Positions 8,095 to 15,895 of a stretch of DNA of 55,000 nt are shown here, in pieces. Origin of the DNA: Thermosinus carboxydivorans Nor1. Its GTDB lineage: Bacteria > Bacillota > Negativicutes > Sporomusales > Thermosinaceae. The translations under genes and the position numbers were made by a program. Where the stretch lies: the NCBI RefSeq assembly GCF_000169155.1, contig NZ_AAWL01000009.1:1-55000 (forward strand), written 5' to 3'. The first letter of the stretch is position 1. Each line of letters opens with the position of its first letter. The notes beneath the pieces were generated by a model that saw only the letters and a program-made list of their open reading frames with translations, ran no database searches and had not been told where the DNA came from.

Positions 8095-8625
8095 GTGCGT
8101 CGGATTGAACTCGTTGATGTCTGCCGTCTGGCCAGCGAAGCGCGCGGCGAGATTGACCGCATTTTTCTCCACTGGTCCGCCGGCCATTATGGACAGCCAT
8201 ATCCGGATTACCACATTAATATCGACAAAGAGGGAGAAATCTATACCCCTGTCGAAAGCTTGACCGAAGTGCTCCCCCATACCTGGCGGCAAAACACTGG
8301 CTCCGTAGGGGTAGCTTTACTGTGCTGCGCCTATGCTACCTCAAATGACCTGGGGCCAGAGCCGCCAACCGAACTGCAGATTGAGTGCATGGCCCAAATC
8401 ATCGCCATCTTATGCCGCGAGCTGGGGCTTCCTATCGATTATGACCATGTGCGTACCCACGCTGAACAGGCGAATATTGATAGCTATGGGCCGGATACTA
8501 CCTGGGAACGCTGGGACCTCTGGTTTTTGCATAATGGCGACGAACCAGGGAGCGGCGGCGATATTCTACGGGGCAAAGCCATTTTCTATCTTGAAAGAGA
8601 ACTCCAGGATTTTAATTGCGAATAA
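8095..8625 (+). CDS. N-acetylmuramoyl-L-alanine amidase-like (PGRP fold) protein
   Basis: A 176-residue soluble protein without a signal peptide. It resembles amidase_2/PGRP domains: IFLHWSAGHYGQPYPDYHINID carries the first zinc-type histidine (LHWSAG), and VRTHAEQA plus WERWDLW match the later histidine region of the family. Start is GTG at 8095 after AAGGAGGG. Such domains cleave the amide between muramic acid and the peptide stem, and cytoplasmic forms without signal sequence occur in phage and spore-former genomes. It stands alone between cysK and pcp. Active zinc binding should be checked, because the second ligand is not in a canonical setting. Confidence 0.7.
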   Translation: MRRIELVDVCRLASEARGEIDRIFLHWSAGHYGQPYPDYHINIDKEGEIYTPVESLTEVLPHTWRQNTGSVGVALLCCAYATSNDLGPEPPTELQIECMAQIIAILCRELGLPIDYDHVRTHAEQANIDSYGPDTTWERWDLWFLHNGDEPGSGGDILRGKAIFYLERELQDFNCE

Positions 8626-8664
8626 AAAAGTGATGAAAGTCCACGTATGAAAGATTTGCAAAAA

Positions 8665-8719
8665 ATCCGTTCCTTTGCCACATGAATTAAAATTTCATTA
8701 TAGCAAACTTGGAACGGAT
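8665..8719. repeat. 55-nt interrupted palindrome
   Basis: ATCCGTTCC and GGAACGGAT form the outer arms, TTTGC and GCAAA an inner pair, and ATGAA with TTCAT a third pair. The element lies between the convergent amidase and pcp genes. It has no T run typical of a terminator. It could be a bidirectional 3' structure or a small mobile-element remnant. Confidence 0.5.
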
Positions 8720-8819
8720 GTAAGATCGCTAGATGTTTGGTCTGATTTGCAAGATTATACCCTGTTTGGGTTACTTTTTTTGCTGGCTGACATACGATGA
8801 CGGCGAAAGTCTAAGTTTT

Positions 8820-9467
8820 TCAGCATATCTGGCCGGCTGTATAGCGGGCGTCGGTCTGGGTAGTCAGCGCCGCTTGGATGGCCAGCTCCAGCCCTTTGAC
8901 AATAGTCTCAATGCTCATGGAAGGCTGACCGGGGTTGCGTACGGCCTGTTCCGGCAGGTACGGGATATGGACGAACCCGCCGCGGCGGATGTTGCCCTCC
9001 TGGGCCAGGTGGTGCATCAGGCCGTAGAACAGGTGGTTGCAGATAAAGGTGCCGGCGGTATTGGAGACGGTGGCCGGAATGCCGCCGTCTTTCATTTTTT
9101 GCACCATGGCCTTGATCGGCAGGGTGGAAAAGTAGGCAGCAGGACCGCCGGGCACTACCGGTTCGTCGATGACTTGGTTGCCGGCGTTGTCTTTGATGCG
9201 AAAATCGTCGACGTTGATGGCCACCCGCTCGGGCGTGATATCTAGCCGCCCGCCGGCCTGGCCGACAGCCAGCACGATGACCGGATCAATTTCGGCGATG
9301 TAGCGGATAATGGCATCAATGCACTCCTGCCGCACTACCGGCAGCTCGCGGGTGACAATGCAGGCGCCGGCGAGCTCACGGCCATTCAGCAGTTTGATGG
9401 CCTCAAGGGCCGGGTTGACCGGTTCGCCGCCAAAGGGGCCGAATCCGGTGACAAGAACTTTTTTCAT
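8820..9467 (-). CDS. pcp: Pyroglutamyl-peptidase I
   Basis: A 215-residue cysteine peptidase of the C15 family. It begins [19 protein letters not shown] and has the catalytic cysteine in [17 protein letters not shown], with a glutamate in the central region and the late histidine in [13 protein letters not shown]. The enzyme removes N-terminal pyroglutamate from peptides in the cytoplasm. GGAGGTGA overlaps the stop codon of the upstream DUF979 gene, so the three genes DUF969, DUF979 and pcp form one tightly packed operon. This association suggests that the two membrane proteins move a pyroglutamate-related compound or peptide. Confidence 0.95.
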   Translation of the reverse strand: MKKVLVTGFGPFGGEPVNPALEAIKLLNGRELAGACIVTRELPVVRQECIDAIIRYIAEIDPVIVLAVGQAGGRLDITPERVAINVDDFRIKDNAGNQVIDEPVVPGGPAAYFSTLPIKAMVQKMKDGGIPATVSNTAGTFICNHLFYGLMHHLAQEGNIRRGGFVHIPYLPEQAVRNPGQPSMSIETIVKGLELAIQAALTTQTDARYTAGQIC

Positions 9468-9473
9468 ATCATT

Positions 9474-10394
9474 TCACCTCCGAAAAGCTAGGAAATACAT
9501 CAGGCAGATATTGATAATAAGGAGCGGTATGGCGGTGAGCACCTGGGCCTTAATAACCCCGTTTTTGTCCTTTATTTCCAGCAGGGCGGCCGGCACAATG
9601 TTGAAATTGGCGGCCATGGGCGTCATAAGTGTGCCGCAATAGCCGGAGACCATGGCAATGACGCCGGCGATGGCTGGGTCGGCGCCGTGGACTTTGATGA
9701 CCAGCGGGATACCGATGCCGGTGGTTATTACCGCGAAGGCGGCGAATGCATTGCCCATGATCATTGTAAACAGCGCCATGCCGACGCAGTAGGCGACCAC
9801 TGTTGCTAGCAGGCTGTCCGCTGGCACGACCGAGCTTACCAGATCAGCCACTACCTTGCCTACGCCGGCTTTGTCAAAGAGAAAGCCGAGCGCGGCCAGG
9901 AATTGGGACAAGATAACCGCCCAGCCGATGGCGTCCAGTAGACGGCGGCCTTCATTGAACGTCTGGCCGACCTTTTCCCGGGTAAGAGCCAGGGCTAGTG
10001 CCAGGCCGACTACTGAGCCGATGCCAAAGCCCACCAGGGCGCCCAGTTTGGTGTACTTGGCGATAAGGAAGGTGATGATGGGCACCGCCAGCGCCGGCAC
10101 AAACAGCCACTCTTTAAATTTGTGGGCCATGGCCAGGCGAGTCTCGCGGCTGGCTTCGTTGTAAGATCCGAGTCCCATCCATTTGGCGCCGGCGATGACA
10201 GCCATAAGTACGACCACGCCGCCGACAACACCTGGTGGCAGCTGCGTCCCCCAGATGAACGTAATGCCGTATAGGCCCCAGAACAAGGCTGTGCCCCACT
10301 TGGCTTTATGGGCGTTGTCAACTAGGGTATACGCGGTGAACACTAGCAAAAAAGCGCCGGTCAGGTAGTAGACATGGTCAAGCGTGATGTTCAT
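9474..10394 (-). CDS. DUF979 family membrane protein
   Basis: A 306-residue protein with about nine or ten hydrophobic segments, starting MNITLDHVYYLTGAFLL. It matches the DUF979 family, which is nearly always paired with DUF969 and often with pcp. Segments such as GNAFAAFAVITTGIGIPLV and GYCGTLMTPMAANFNIVPAA resemble the re-entrant regions of ion-transporter superfamily permeases. Its ATG overlaps the stop codon of the DUF969 gene (TAATG), which implies translational coupling. It is predicted to be half of a two-component permease. The substrate is not established; pyroglutamate or its peptides are suggested only by the gene neighbourhood. Confidence 0.85.
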   Translation of the reverse strand: MNITLDHVYYLTGAFLLVFTAYTLVDNAHKAKWGTALFWGLYGITFIWGTQLPPGVVGGVVVLMAVIAGAKWMGLGSYNEASRETRLAMAHKFKEWLFVPALAVPIITFLIAKYTKLGALVGFGIGSVVGLALALALTREKVGQTFNEGRRLLDAIGWAVILSQFLAALGFLFDKAGVGKVVADLVSSVVPADSLLATVVAYCVGMALFTMIMGNAFAAFAVITTGIGIPLVIKVHGADPAIAGVIAMVSGYCGTLMTPMAANFNIVPAALLEIKDKNGVIKAQVLTAIPLLIINICLMYFLAFRR

Positions 10395-11101
10395 TAGCGG
10401 GCCACCTCCTTGCCGGCGTTGCCGGGCGGGGTATTGGCGGCGTCATTCAGTTCCCTGGCTAGCTGGCGGTCGAACAGGGTAAAACGTATGGCAGCGATGA
10501 GCAGCGCGGCGATACCGGTAGGAATGGCGTATTTGGCCATGACTAACAGGTCGGCTTTGTAACCGGCCTGCTCCAGCACGCCTTTGATGAGGAGGAGACC
10601 GCCGGCAGCGATAAAGATGAGTTGGCCGAAGAAATTGCCGTAGTTTTCCGCTGAGGCAGCCATCGCCCGCACCCGGTCAAGCAGCGCTGGCGGCAGAGGT
10701 TTTCCCCGACCGGCGGCGGCTTCGGCCATCGGGGCGATAAGCGGCCGGATGAAGGTGGGGTGGCCGCCCAAGGCCAAGCCCAGGGCTACTGTGACTTGGC
10801 GGAATACCATGTAGGTAAGCATGATTCGCCCGGCCGTAACGCCTTTCATTCTGGCAATCAGCATTTCTGCCCGCTCGCGCAGGCCGTAGCGCTCAAGGAT
10901 ACCGATGACCGGCAGGATGAGGATGAGAAGACTCATGTAGCGGTTAGTGACAAAGGCATTGCCGATGGCTTCCAGGATTTCCAGCGGGGTCATGCCGGCT
11001 ACCAAACCGGTAGCAAAACCGGCGACGATGACTACTAGTAGCGGGTTGAACCGGAACATCAGCCCCAGCACAACGATAATGACACCGATGAGTTTGAGCA
11101 A
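10394..11101 (-). CDS. DUF969 family membrane protein
   Basis: A 235-residue membrane protein with about six or seven hydrophobic segments, matching DUF969. The open frame runs back to 11308, but AAAGGAGGTC at 11105-11114 fits a TTG start at 11101, which gives the usual family N-terminus (LKLIGVIIVVLGLMFRFNPLLVV). It is the first gene of the operon with DUF979 and pcp. It likely pairs with the DUF979 protein as one permease. The 170-bp leader upstream is AT-rich and has only a weak hairpin (GCCG/CGGC near 11185). Confidence 0.82.
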   Translation of the reverse strand: MLKLIGVIIVVLGLMFRFNPLLVVIVAGFATGLVAGMTPLEILEAIGNAFVTNRYMSLLILILPVIGILERYGLRERAEMLIARMKGVTAGRIMLTYMVFRQVTVALGLALGGHPTFIRPLIAPMAEAAAGRGKPLPPALLDRVRAMAASAENYGNFFGQLIFIAAGGLLLIKGVLEQAGYKADLLVMAKYAIPTGIAALLIAAIRFTLFDRQLARELNDAANTPPGNAGKEVAR

Positions 11102-11474
11102 AAATAAGACCTCCTTTACCAACGAAAGGATAATAGGTATCATAGTGTTGGGAATACTTGTTGGGAAAGAAAAATCCTGCCGGAAAAATGACGGCAAAAA
11201 AAATAAATTTATAGTGAAAAGTGGATTGATCGCTGGCAATTTATGGTAAGGTGTACAATGGGAATTGTTGTGGTCAGCAACCCGCTTTTTAAGTGGGTTG
11301 TTTTGCATTTTAGTGCGCCCGGCGTGGGCGCAAGATTACTTTTAGTAAGCATGGACGAGCTGTTGCGTAATTATTTATTTTAAAACCGAGCAGGATAAAA
11401 ATTGGTACGCACGAATAATTTAGCGGACTTGTAGTAGGTAACTGACGTTTCAGGCAAAAGGAGGAAAAAGCAGC
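11102..11474. other. Divergent intergenic region between DUF969 and rtcB
   Basis: This 373-bp stretch carries the leader of the DUF969 operon on the minus strand and, on the plus strand, a terminator-like hairpin at 11278-11304 that ends no annotated gene. TACAAT at 11254-11259 is a possible -10 element for a short plus-strand transcript. AAAAGGAGGAAAAAG near the right end is the ribosome binding site of rtcB. No coding frame is convincing. Confidence 0.45.
11278..11304 (+). terminator. Orphan intrinsic terminator
   Basis: CAACCCGC and GTGGGTTG form an 8-bp stem including one G-T pair, with a loop TTTTTAA and TTTT following. No plus-strand gene ends here, so it may belong to a short noncoding RNA or act as an attenuator before rtcB. 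Confidence 0.6.
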
Positions 11475-12623
11475 TTGAAAACTTGGCATAACAATAATCG
11501 GATCCCGATAAAATGTTGGACTGATGACATTGAGGATGAATGTTTAAAACAGGCCAATAACCTTGCTAATTTACCATTTGCTTTTCACCACATCGCGTTA
11601 ATGCCTGATTGTCATAGCGGTTACGGCATGCCAATAGGTGGCGTGTTGGCAGCTCACAATGTAGTCGTACCAAACGCTGTGGGCGTTGATATCGGGTGCG
11701 GCATGGTTGCGGTTAAAACTTCAGCTAAGGAAATTACTACCGAACAGATTAAGAAAATACTTGGCAAAGCCAGGGAAGTTATTCCTGTCGGCTTTAATCA
11801 CCATAAAGAGCCGCAAGCGAGTGATGTGTTTAAAGAGGCGCCTAGCCATATTCCTATAATTAGGCAAGAATTGCAGTCTGCTAAGTACCAGTTGGGAACT
11901 TTAGGCGGTGGCAATCATGTTATCGAAATTCAAAAAGGCGACGATGGTTTTATCTGGTTAATGCTTCATTCGGGTAGCCGAAATTTAGGTAAAAAAGTGG
12001 CTGACTACTTCAACAAAAAAGCTGTTGAGTTGAATAAAAAATGGCGTGCGGAAGTACCTAAAGAGTGGGACTTAGCTTTTCTGCCCGCAAATACAGAAGA
12101 AGGGCAAAATTACATTGAGGCTATGAACTTCTGCCTGGCTTTTGCTTACGCCAACAGAAGTAAAATGATGGATCGCTTTATTGAGATTTTTTACGATATT
12201 ACAGGTCACACACCAGTGGAGCAGATTGACGTTCATCACAACTATGCTGCTTTGGAAAAACATTATGGCGAGAAGGTATGGGTTCACCGTAAAGGTGCAA
12301 TCCGGATGCGTAAAGGCGAAATAGGGATAATTCCTGGAAGTATGGGAACACCTTCGTATATAGTTGAAGGCCTTGGAAATCCAGAGTCATTCCATAGCGC
12401 TTCGCATGGCGCTGGCCGCAAGATGTCGCGCCGAAAAGCTAATGAGGTAATTACTGAGGAAATGGCGCAAGAAGCAATGAAGGGGATTGTCTTCGGCAGG
12501 TTTAATGGTAAATACGACGAGTGTCCGCAAGCATACAAAGATATCGACGAGGTAATAGCTAATGAGTTGGATTTAATTAAACCGCTGGTAAAACTAGTGC
12601 CTTTAGGCGTGATGAAGGGGTAG
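11475..12623 (+). CDS. rtcB: RNA-splicing ligase RtcB
   Basis: A 382-residue RtcB protein. Metal and nucleotide-binding motifs are visible: MPDCHSGYGMPIGGV, VGVDIGCGM with the metal cysteine, LGGGNHVIEI, MLHSGSRNLG and, near the C-terminus, SHGAGRKMSR whose histidine is the site of GMP attachment in characterised RtcB. It joins 2',3'-cyclic phosphate or 3'-phosphate RNA ends to 5'-OH ends with GTP and manganese. Start is TTG after AAGGAGG. No archease gene is adjacent. The gene is more AT-rich than its neighbours, so recent acquisition is possible. A role in RNA repair under stress is the usual assumption in bacteria. Confidence 0.95.
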   Translation: MKTWHNNNRIPIKCWTDDIEDECLKQANNLANLPFAFHHIALMPDCHSGYGMPIGGVLAAHNVVVPNAVGVDIGCGMVAVKTSAKEITTEQIKKILGKAREVIPVGFNHHKEPQASDVFKEAPSHIPIIRQELQSAKYQLGTLGGGNHVIEIQKGDDGFIWLMLHSGSRNLGKKVADYFNKKAVELNKKWRAEVPKEWDLAFLPANTEEGQNYIEAMNFCLAFAYANRSKMMDRFIEIFYDITGHTPVEQIDVHHNYAALEKHYGEKVWVHRKGAIRMRKGEIGIIPGSMGTPSYIVEGLGNPESFHSASHGAGRKMSRRKANEVITEEMAQEAMKGIVFGRFNGKYDECPQAYKDIDEVIANELDLIKPLVKLVPLGVMKG

Positions 12624-12726
12624 CAGGTAAAAATATTTGCTTTTTATTAAAACAAATAAGTCGCATATTCGTGGAAAAAGCGCCGCTCCCTATTTGTAGG
12701 ATTCTAGTAAAATTTACTAAAATAAA

Positions 12727-12751
12727 GCCCGTTACCGGGTTGGTAACGGGC
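12727..12751 (-). terminator. Terminator of the polyferredoxin gene
   Basis: GCCCGTTACC and GGTAACGGGC form a perfect 10-bp stem with a five-base loop. On the minus strand it is followed by TTTATTTTA. It lies just downstream of the polyferredoxin stop codon. Confidence 0.85.
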
Positions 12752-12756
12752 GGATA

Positions 12757-13383
12757 TTAAAAGTGCAGCGCCTTTTTAGGACAGGCTACTACGCAGCGGC
12801 TGCACTTAAGGCAATCAGGATGCAGGTAGCCGCTATCAGTGCTTTTGGCTTCATACGGCGTTAGTCCGAACGGGCAGACTCTGCTGCACAGCTTACAGTT
12901 TACGCAAGTAGCGTCTACCTGGAGTGGCTTAGCTTTGGCGCTAAACCAGCTGGCCATCGTCCCCATGGGGCAGAATGAACACCACGTCCGGTGATGAAAA
13001 AGAAAGCCAAGAATAATGCCAACCAGCGTGGTGATAAAGATTAACCGGAGGAACACCATGCCCATGGCTGGCCAGTCACCCCAGGCATAATACATTTGCA
13101 CGGTGAAAACCGTCATAATAAAGAAAATCATAAACAGGCGAAAACCCTTACTGCGGAAAAAGGCAGGTATTGGCTTTTTGGGTGAAAACTTAGCCAGAAC
13201 GGTGTCGTAAAAACTGCCGCGCGGGCAGAAATTGCCGCACCAGTAGCGGCCTTTGAACGGAGCCAGCAATACCGGCGCCAACATGCACACAATGGCAATG
13301 ACCCCGATTGCGGGATAGAAATAACCAATAGCCAGAAAGGCCAGCAAGATCCAAAATAGGTATGGTTGAATTTTATTTGGCAT
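12757..13383 (-). CDS. NapH-like membrane polyferredoxin
   Basis: A 208-residue membrane iron-sulfur protein with about four hydrophobic segments. Two CX3CP-type motifs sit at membrane boundaries (WCGNFCPRG near residue 49 and WCSFCPMG near residue 136), followed by two [4Fe-4S] motifs (CVNCKLCSRVCP and CLKCSRCVVACP). This is the NapH/MauN/CcoG-like architecture, usually an electron conduit between membrane quinone and a redox enzyme. Start ATG follows TAAGGAGG. It is transcribed alone from a TTGCAC-17-TATAAT promoter that carries the CCGCCCCCCAGGGG operator, so it is probably under the CstR-like repressor. The partner enzyme is unknown. Confidence 0.85.
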   Translation of the reverse strand: MPNKIQPYLFWILLAFLAIGYFYPAIGVIAIVCMLAPVLLAPFKGRYWCGNFCPRGSFYDTVLAKFSPKKPIPAFFRSKGFRLFMIFFIMTVFTVQMYYAWGDWPAMGMVFLRLIFITTLVGIILGFLFHHRTWCSFCPMGTMASWFSAKAKPLQVDATCVNCKLCSRVCPFGLTPYEAKSTDSGYLHPDCLKCSRCVVACPKKALHF

Positions 13384-13442
13384 GATTGATAACCTCCTTA
13401 ATTTATATTGGCTTTACTAGGGGAATTTATGCTAAGTCCAAA

Positions 13443-13494
13443 CCCCTCCCCTGGGGGGCGGTATTATTATACTAAAAAAAAACCTCCTGTGCAA
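13443..13494 (-). promoter_or_regulatory. Promoter and operator B of the polyferredoxin gene
   Basis: Read on the minus strand: TTGCAC (13494-13489), 17 bp, TATAAT (13471-13466), then CCGCCCCCCAGGGGAGGGG (13461-13443) covering the expected transcription start. The core matches the sites at 32-50 and 23498-23513. The -35 hexamer lies inside the loop side of the upstream gene's terminator hairpin, so terminator and promoter overlap. A repressor bound here would block RNA polymerase directly. Confidence 0.75.
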
Positions 13495-13510
13495 GTAGTT
13501 GCGACAGGAG
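13474..13510 (-). terminator. Terminator of the frameshifted YdjM-like gene
   Basis: On the minus strand CTCCTGT pairs with ACAGGAG, extended by GCAA/TTGC around a four-base loop, and nine T follow. It lies 37 bp after the stop codon of the restored reading frame at 13547, which supports that frame as the true gene end. Confidence 0.88.
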
Positions 13511-13546
13511 ATAGTATCTGCTTTTGAGCTTGCTTTTTTACGGGCG

Positions 13547-14487
13547 TTAACACGGAACGCGAAATTTACGGCCATACGAGTGAATATAGGCAGCGCGAGG
13601 AATGTTCGCATCATCAAAGTATATGGTGGCGCGATGGCGGAATTCCTCACCGCAAAAGTAACGCAAGTCATAAATATGAACGGCTTTACCGTTTTCGTTC
13701 TGTTCTTCCTCCACATGCCTGAATGGAGTAAAGGTCTGAAAAAACTGACCGAGAAAGGTATTTTGCGCCGTAGCGGCTGTTTCGGAAATCTTTGTTTGGA
13801 TAATTCGGCCCGCACGGCAAGTACCGGATAGAGGGCGCCAACTTGACCCACAAAATAACGATCAGTTGTTTCAATTACAAAGTCCCAAAACAAGATTCGC
13901 CGTAGGGATGGCATAATGGTAATCCGTATAACCATATGACCGGCAAAATAGGCGGTTAGCCATTTTGCTGCCCGGTAGCGCAAGGCCAGACGCAGACCCA
14001 GATAAGAAAATAAAAGGGTAAACGTCGCCAGTGCCACATGGCGCATCGGTACGGGATAAGCATACAGGCTAAGCATTAGCAGGATAAGAATTGGATCAAA
14101 GACGTTAAGCAGGTGGCAGCTTTTGCGCTCCTTGCGCACCGGCCAAAGAACGGCGGCGCCGTGGGTATTAAAATAGTCGACCAGAATATGGGAAAGGCCG
14201 CCGGCAAATGCCCAACCGCAGACAGTGGTAAAAGATACGCCGGGCATAAAAAAATAAAGGCCGGCGGCAATTAGCGCCGACCAAACGGTCACGCCCGGTA
14301 CGGAGTGCGACATGGCGCGATGTTGTCGGAGATAAGCCATGCCGCCGCGGAGGCCGGCGATAATATCCAAGTCTGGTGCTTGTGCGCCAAGGACTGCGGC
14401 AATATAAACAGGGTCACTGGGCGATAGAGGGTGACCAGACAGGCCCGCGACCGCCATGCCAATAAGTGCGTGTGACAAAGTGTCCAT
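13547..14487 (-). pseudogene. Membrane-bound metal-dependent hydrolase (YdjM/YfhP, DUF457), frameshifted
   Basis: The first about 225 residues match the DUF457 family: MDTLSHALIGMAVAG with the metal histidine, ApDLDII, HRAMSHSVPG and GGLSHILVDYFNTHGA, with four to five membrane segments. The frame as it stands then runs into unrelated sequence and through a terminator to 13432. Reading one frame over from about 13805 gives the proper soluble tail (TAATAQNTFLGQFFQTF, HIYDLRYFCGEEFRHRA, PRAAYIHSYGRKFRVP) and a stop at 13547. A single missing base near 13800-13812 explains this and would restore 313 residues. It is either a real inactivating mutation or a sequencing error. Confidence 0.85.
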
Positions 14488-14649
14488 AGTACCACCTTTC
14501 CAAGAAAGTCCGCATAAGTTTACATAACATTATAACATAGATTACGGGAAGGTGGTCTATGGTAAGTTTTGGCGTGTCGGTTTTTAGATTGTTTCACTGT
14601 AGGGCGGGCAAAATAAAACTAAACTAAACTAAACGGAGGTGAAAGAAAG

Positions 14650-14796
14650 GTGCGACCAAAAGCAAAAGGCGATACCCGTCCGCTCCTTATGAACAAAGAA
14701 GGCGAGTTTACTCATGTGGGCGGCATTGCCGACGATTTAGGCGGCGTCGATCCGGCGGCGGACGCCAACCTTGTCCGCTTATCCGGGGGGCCATGA
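14650..14796 (+). CDS. Small protein of 48 residues, function unknown
   Basis: A short frame starting at GTG, with GGAGGTGA seven bases upstream, and ending at TGA 14794-14796. The product starts with a basic RPKAKGDTRP stretch followed by an acidic, glycine-rich part (GGIADDLGGVDPAADAN). No membrane segment or known motif was recognised. It lies between the YdjM-like gene and the manganese riboswitch, with an ACTAA repeat just upstream of its ribosome binding site. The good ribosome binding site is the main support. Confidence 0.5.
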   Translation: MRPKAKGDTRPLLMNKEGEFTHVGGIADDLGGVDPAADANLVRLSGGP

Positions 14797-14887
14797 AAAA
14801 AGAGCAATTGTATACAACATCCGCTTATCCGGACGTCTTGACCGGGCAAGGGATTTATATTATTATTGGAATATAACTGAATAGTCC

Positions 14888-15061
14888 CTAAAGGGGAGTA
14901 GCTGTAAGATAAGGTCAACAACTCTGCACTTGCTGCATGGCCTTATCATTGGTTAGCCAATAGTGAGACCTTTAGTATATTTCCGGAATATACTAGCTGT
15001 AAAGGTCTGCCCCCTGGGGAAGAGTTCAAAAGACCTTACGCGGTAAGGTCTTTAATTTTTT
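14888..15061 (+). ncRNA. yybP-ykoY manganese riboswitch with terminator platform
   Basis: The aptamer (14888-14975) opens with CTAAAGGGGAGTAGC, contains GTCAACAACTCTGC and closes with GAGACCTTTAG, which pairs with the opening CTAAAGG as helix P1. This is the yybP-ykoY consensus. Downstream, TAAAGGTCT at 15000-15008 can pair either with the P1 3' strand (14966-14974) or with AGACCTTA of the terminator (15029-15053, stem AAAGACCTTAC/GTAAGGTCTTT plus T run). Manganese binding should hold P1, free 15000-15008 to break the terminator, and so switch the TerC gene on. Confidence 0.85.
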
Positions 15062-15154
15062 GATACGGAGGTGCACCATCAAGTGCAAGACGGCCTTTTA
15101 AACTGATCAGATTAATGCAATTGGCACAAAAAAATATAGAAAGGGGTTATTTCG

Positions 15155-15850
15155 ATGGAACTATTGGCAGCGTTAGGTAGTATTACGTTTATCAACCTGA
15201 TACTAAGCGGTGATAACGCGGTCATCATAGCTCTGGCTAGTAGAAACTTACCCCCAGCACAACGCAAAAAGGCCGTTATTTGGGGTAGCGCCGGAGCAGT
15301 TATCTTGAGAATTGTCCTGACCTTGGTTGCAGCTTTGCTGCTCAAAATACCTTATGTGCAGTTTGCAGGCGGTTTGGCATTATTATATATTGCGATTAAC
15401 CTGCTGGCCGAAGATAAAAAGGAGGTTTCCTGTCAGGAAGCTTCCAGTTTTATGGAAGCAGTGAAAATCATTTTGTTTGCCGACTTAATTATGAGCCTGG
15501 ACAATGTGTTGGCTATCGCCGGCATTGCCGACGGCAATATGATGCTGCTGATCTTCGGCCTGGCCATGAGCATTCCGCTCGTGGTATTCGGCAGTCAAAT
15601 GTTAATGACTCTTATGGACCGGTTTCCGATTATTATCTATGTCGGCGCCGGTATTTTAGGCTGGACGGCGGCGAAAATGATTGTAGCCGACCAAGCGCTG
15701 GGAGCGATGCTTCAGCCCTATGCTTTGATGGTCGAAATCGGCCTGACGGCACTGGTTATCGCTGTTGGCCATTGGCGTAAGACCCGTGGTCACAAGGAAG
15801 CTATTACGGGCTCGGAGACGACCTCTTTCCCCGGAGATACGGAAAAATAA
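15155..15850 (+). CDS. TerC family membrane protein, putative manganese exporter
   Basis: A 231-residue membrane protein of the TerC family with about seven hydrophobic segments and both acidic motifs: LILSGDNAVIIALASRNLPP and DLIMSLDNVLAIAGIADGN. The manganese riboswitch directly upstream makes export of excess manganese (or metal supply to secreted enzymes) the most likely role. GAAAGGGG precedes the ATG. It is a clear paralogue of the TerC at 6264-6941. The C-terminal tail after residue 205 is hydrophilic and poorly conserved. It ends at a bidirectional terminator shared with the convergent glcF-like gene. Confidence 0.9.
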   Translation: MELLAALGSITFINLILSGDNAVIIALASRNLPPAQRKKAVIWGSAGAVILRIVLTLVAALLLKIPYVQFAGGLALLYIAINLLAEDKKEVSCQEASSFMEAVKIILFADLIMSLDNVLAIAGIADGNMMLLIFGLAMSIPLVVFGSQMLMTLMDRFPIIIYVGAGILGWTAAKMIVADQALGAMLQPYALMVEIGLTALVIAVGHWRKTRGHKEAITGSETTSFPGDTEK

Positions 15851-15855
15851 TAAAA

Positions 15856-15888
15856 GGGCGCCTAACCGTAATGTTAGGCGCCCTTTTT
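15856..15888. terminator. Bidirectional terminator between terC and glcF
   Basis: GGGCGCCTAAC and GTTAGGCGCCC form a perfect 11-bp stem with a six-base loop. TTTTT follows on the plus strand and AAAA precedes it, so it can act in both directions for the convergent genes. Confidence 0.9.
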
Positions 15889-15895
15889 CCGGGCA

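Noticed and set aside
8733-9245. Plus-strand open frame of 170 codons
   Set aside because: Mostly antisense to pcp, with low-complexity Gly/Val/Asp content and no ribosome binding site.
14611-14635. ACTAA tandem repeat upstream of the 48-residue frame
   Set aside because: Only about three or four short units; this is likely chance in an AT-rich leader and is not evidence for a CRISPR or iteron.
15009-15021. GCCCCCTGGGGA as a fourth CstR-type operator
   Set aside because: It lies in the expression platform of the manganese riboswitch, not next to a promoter, and departs from the core of the other three sites.
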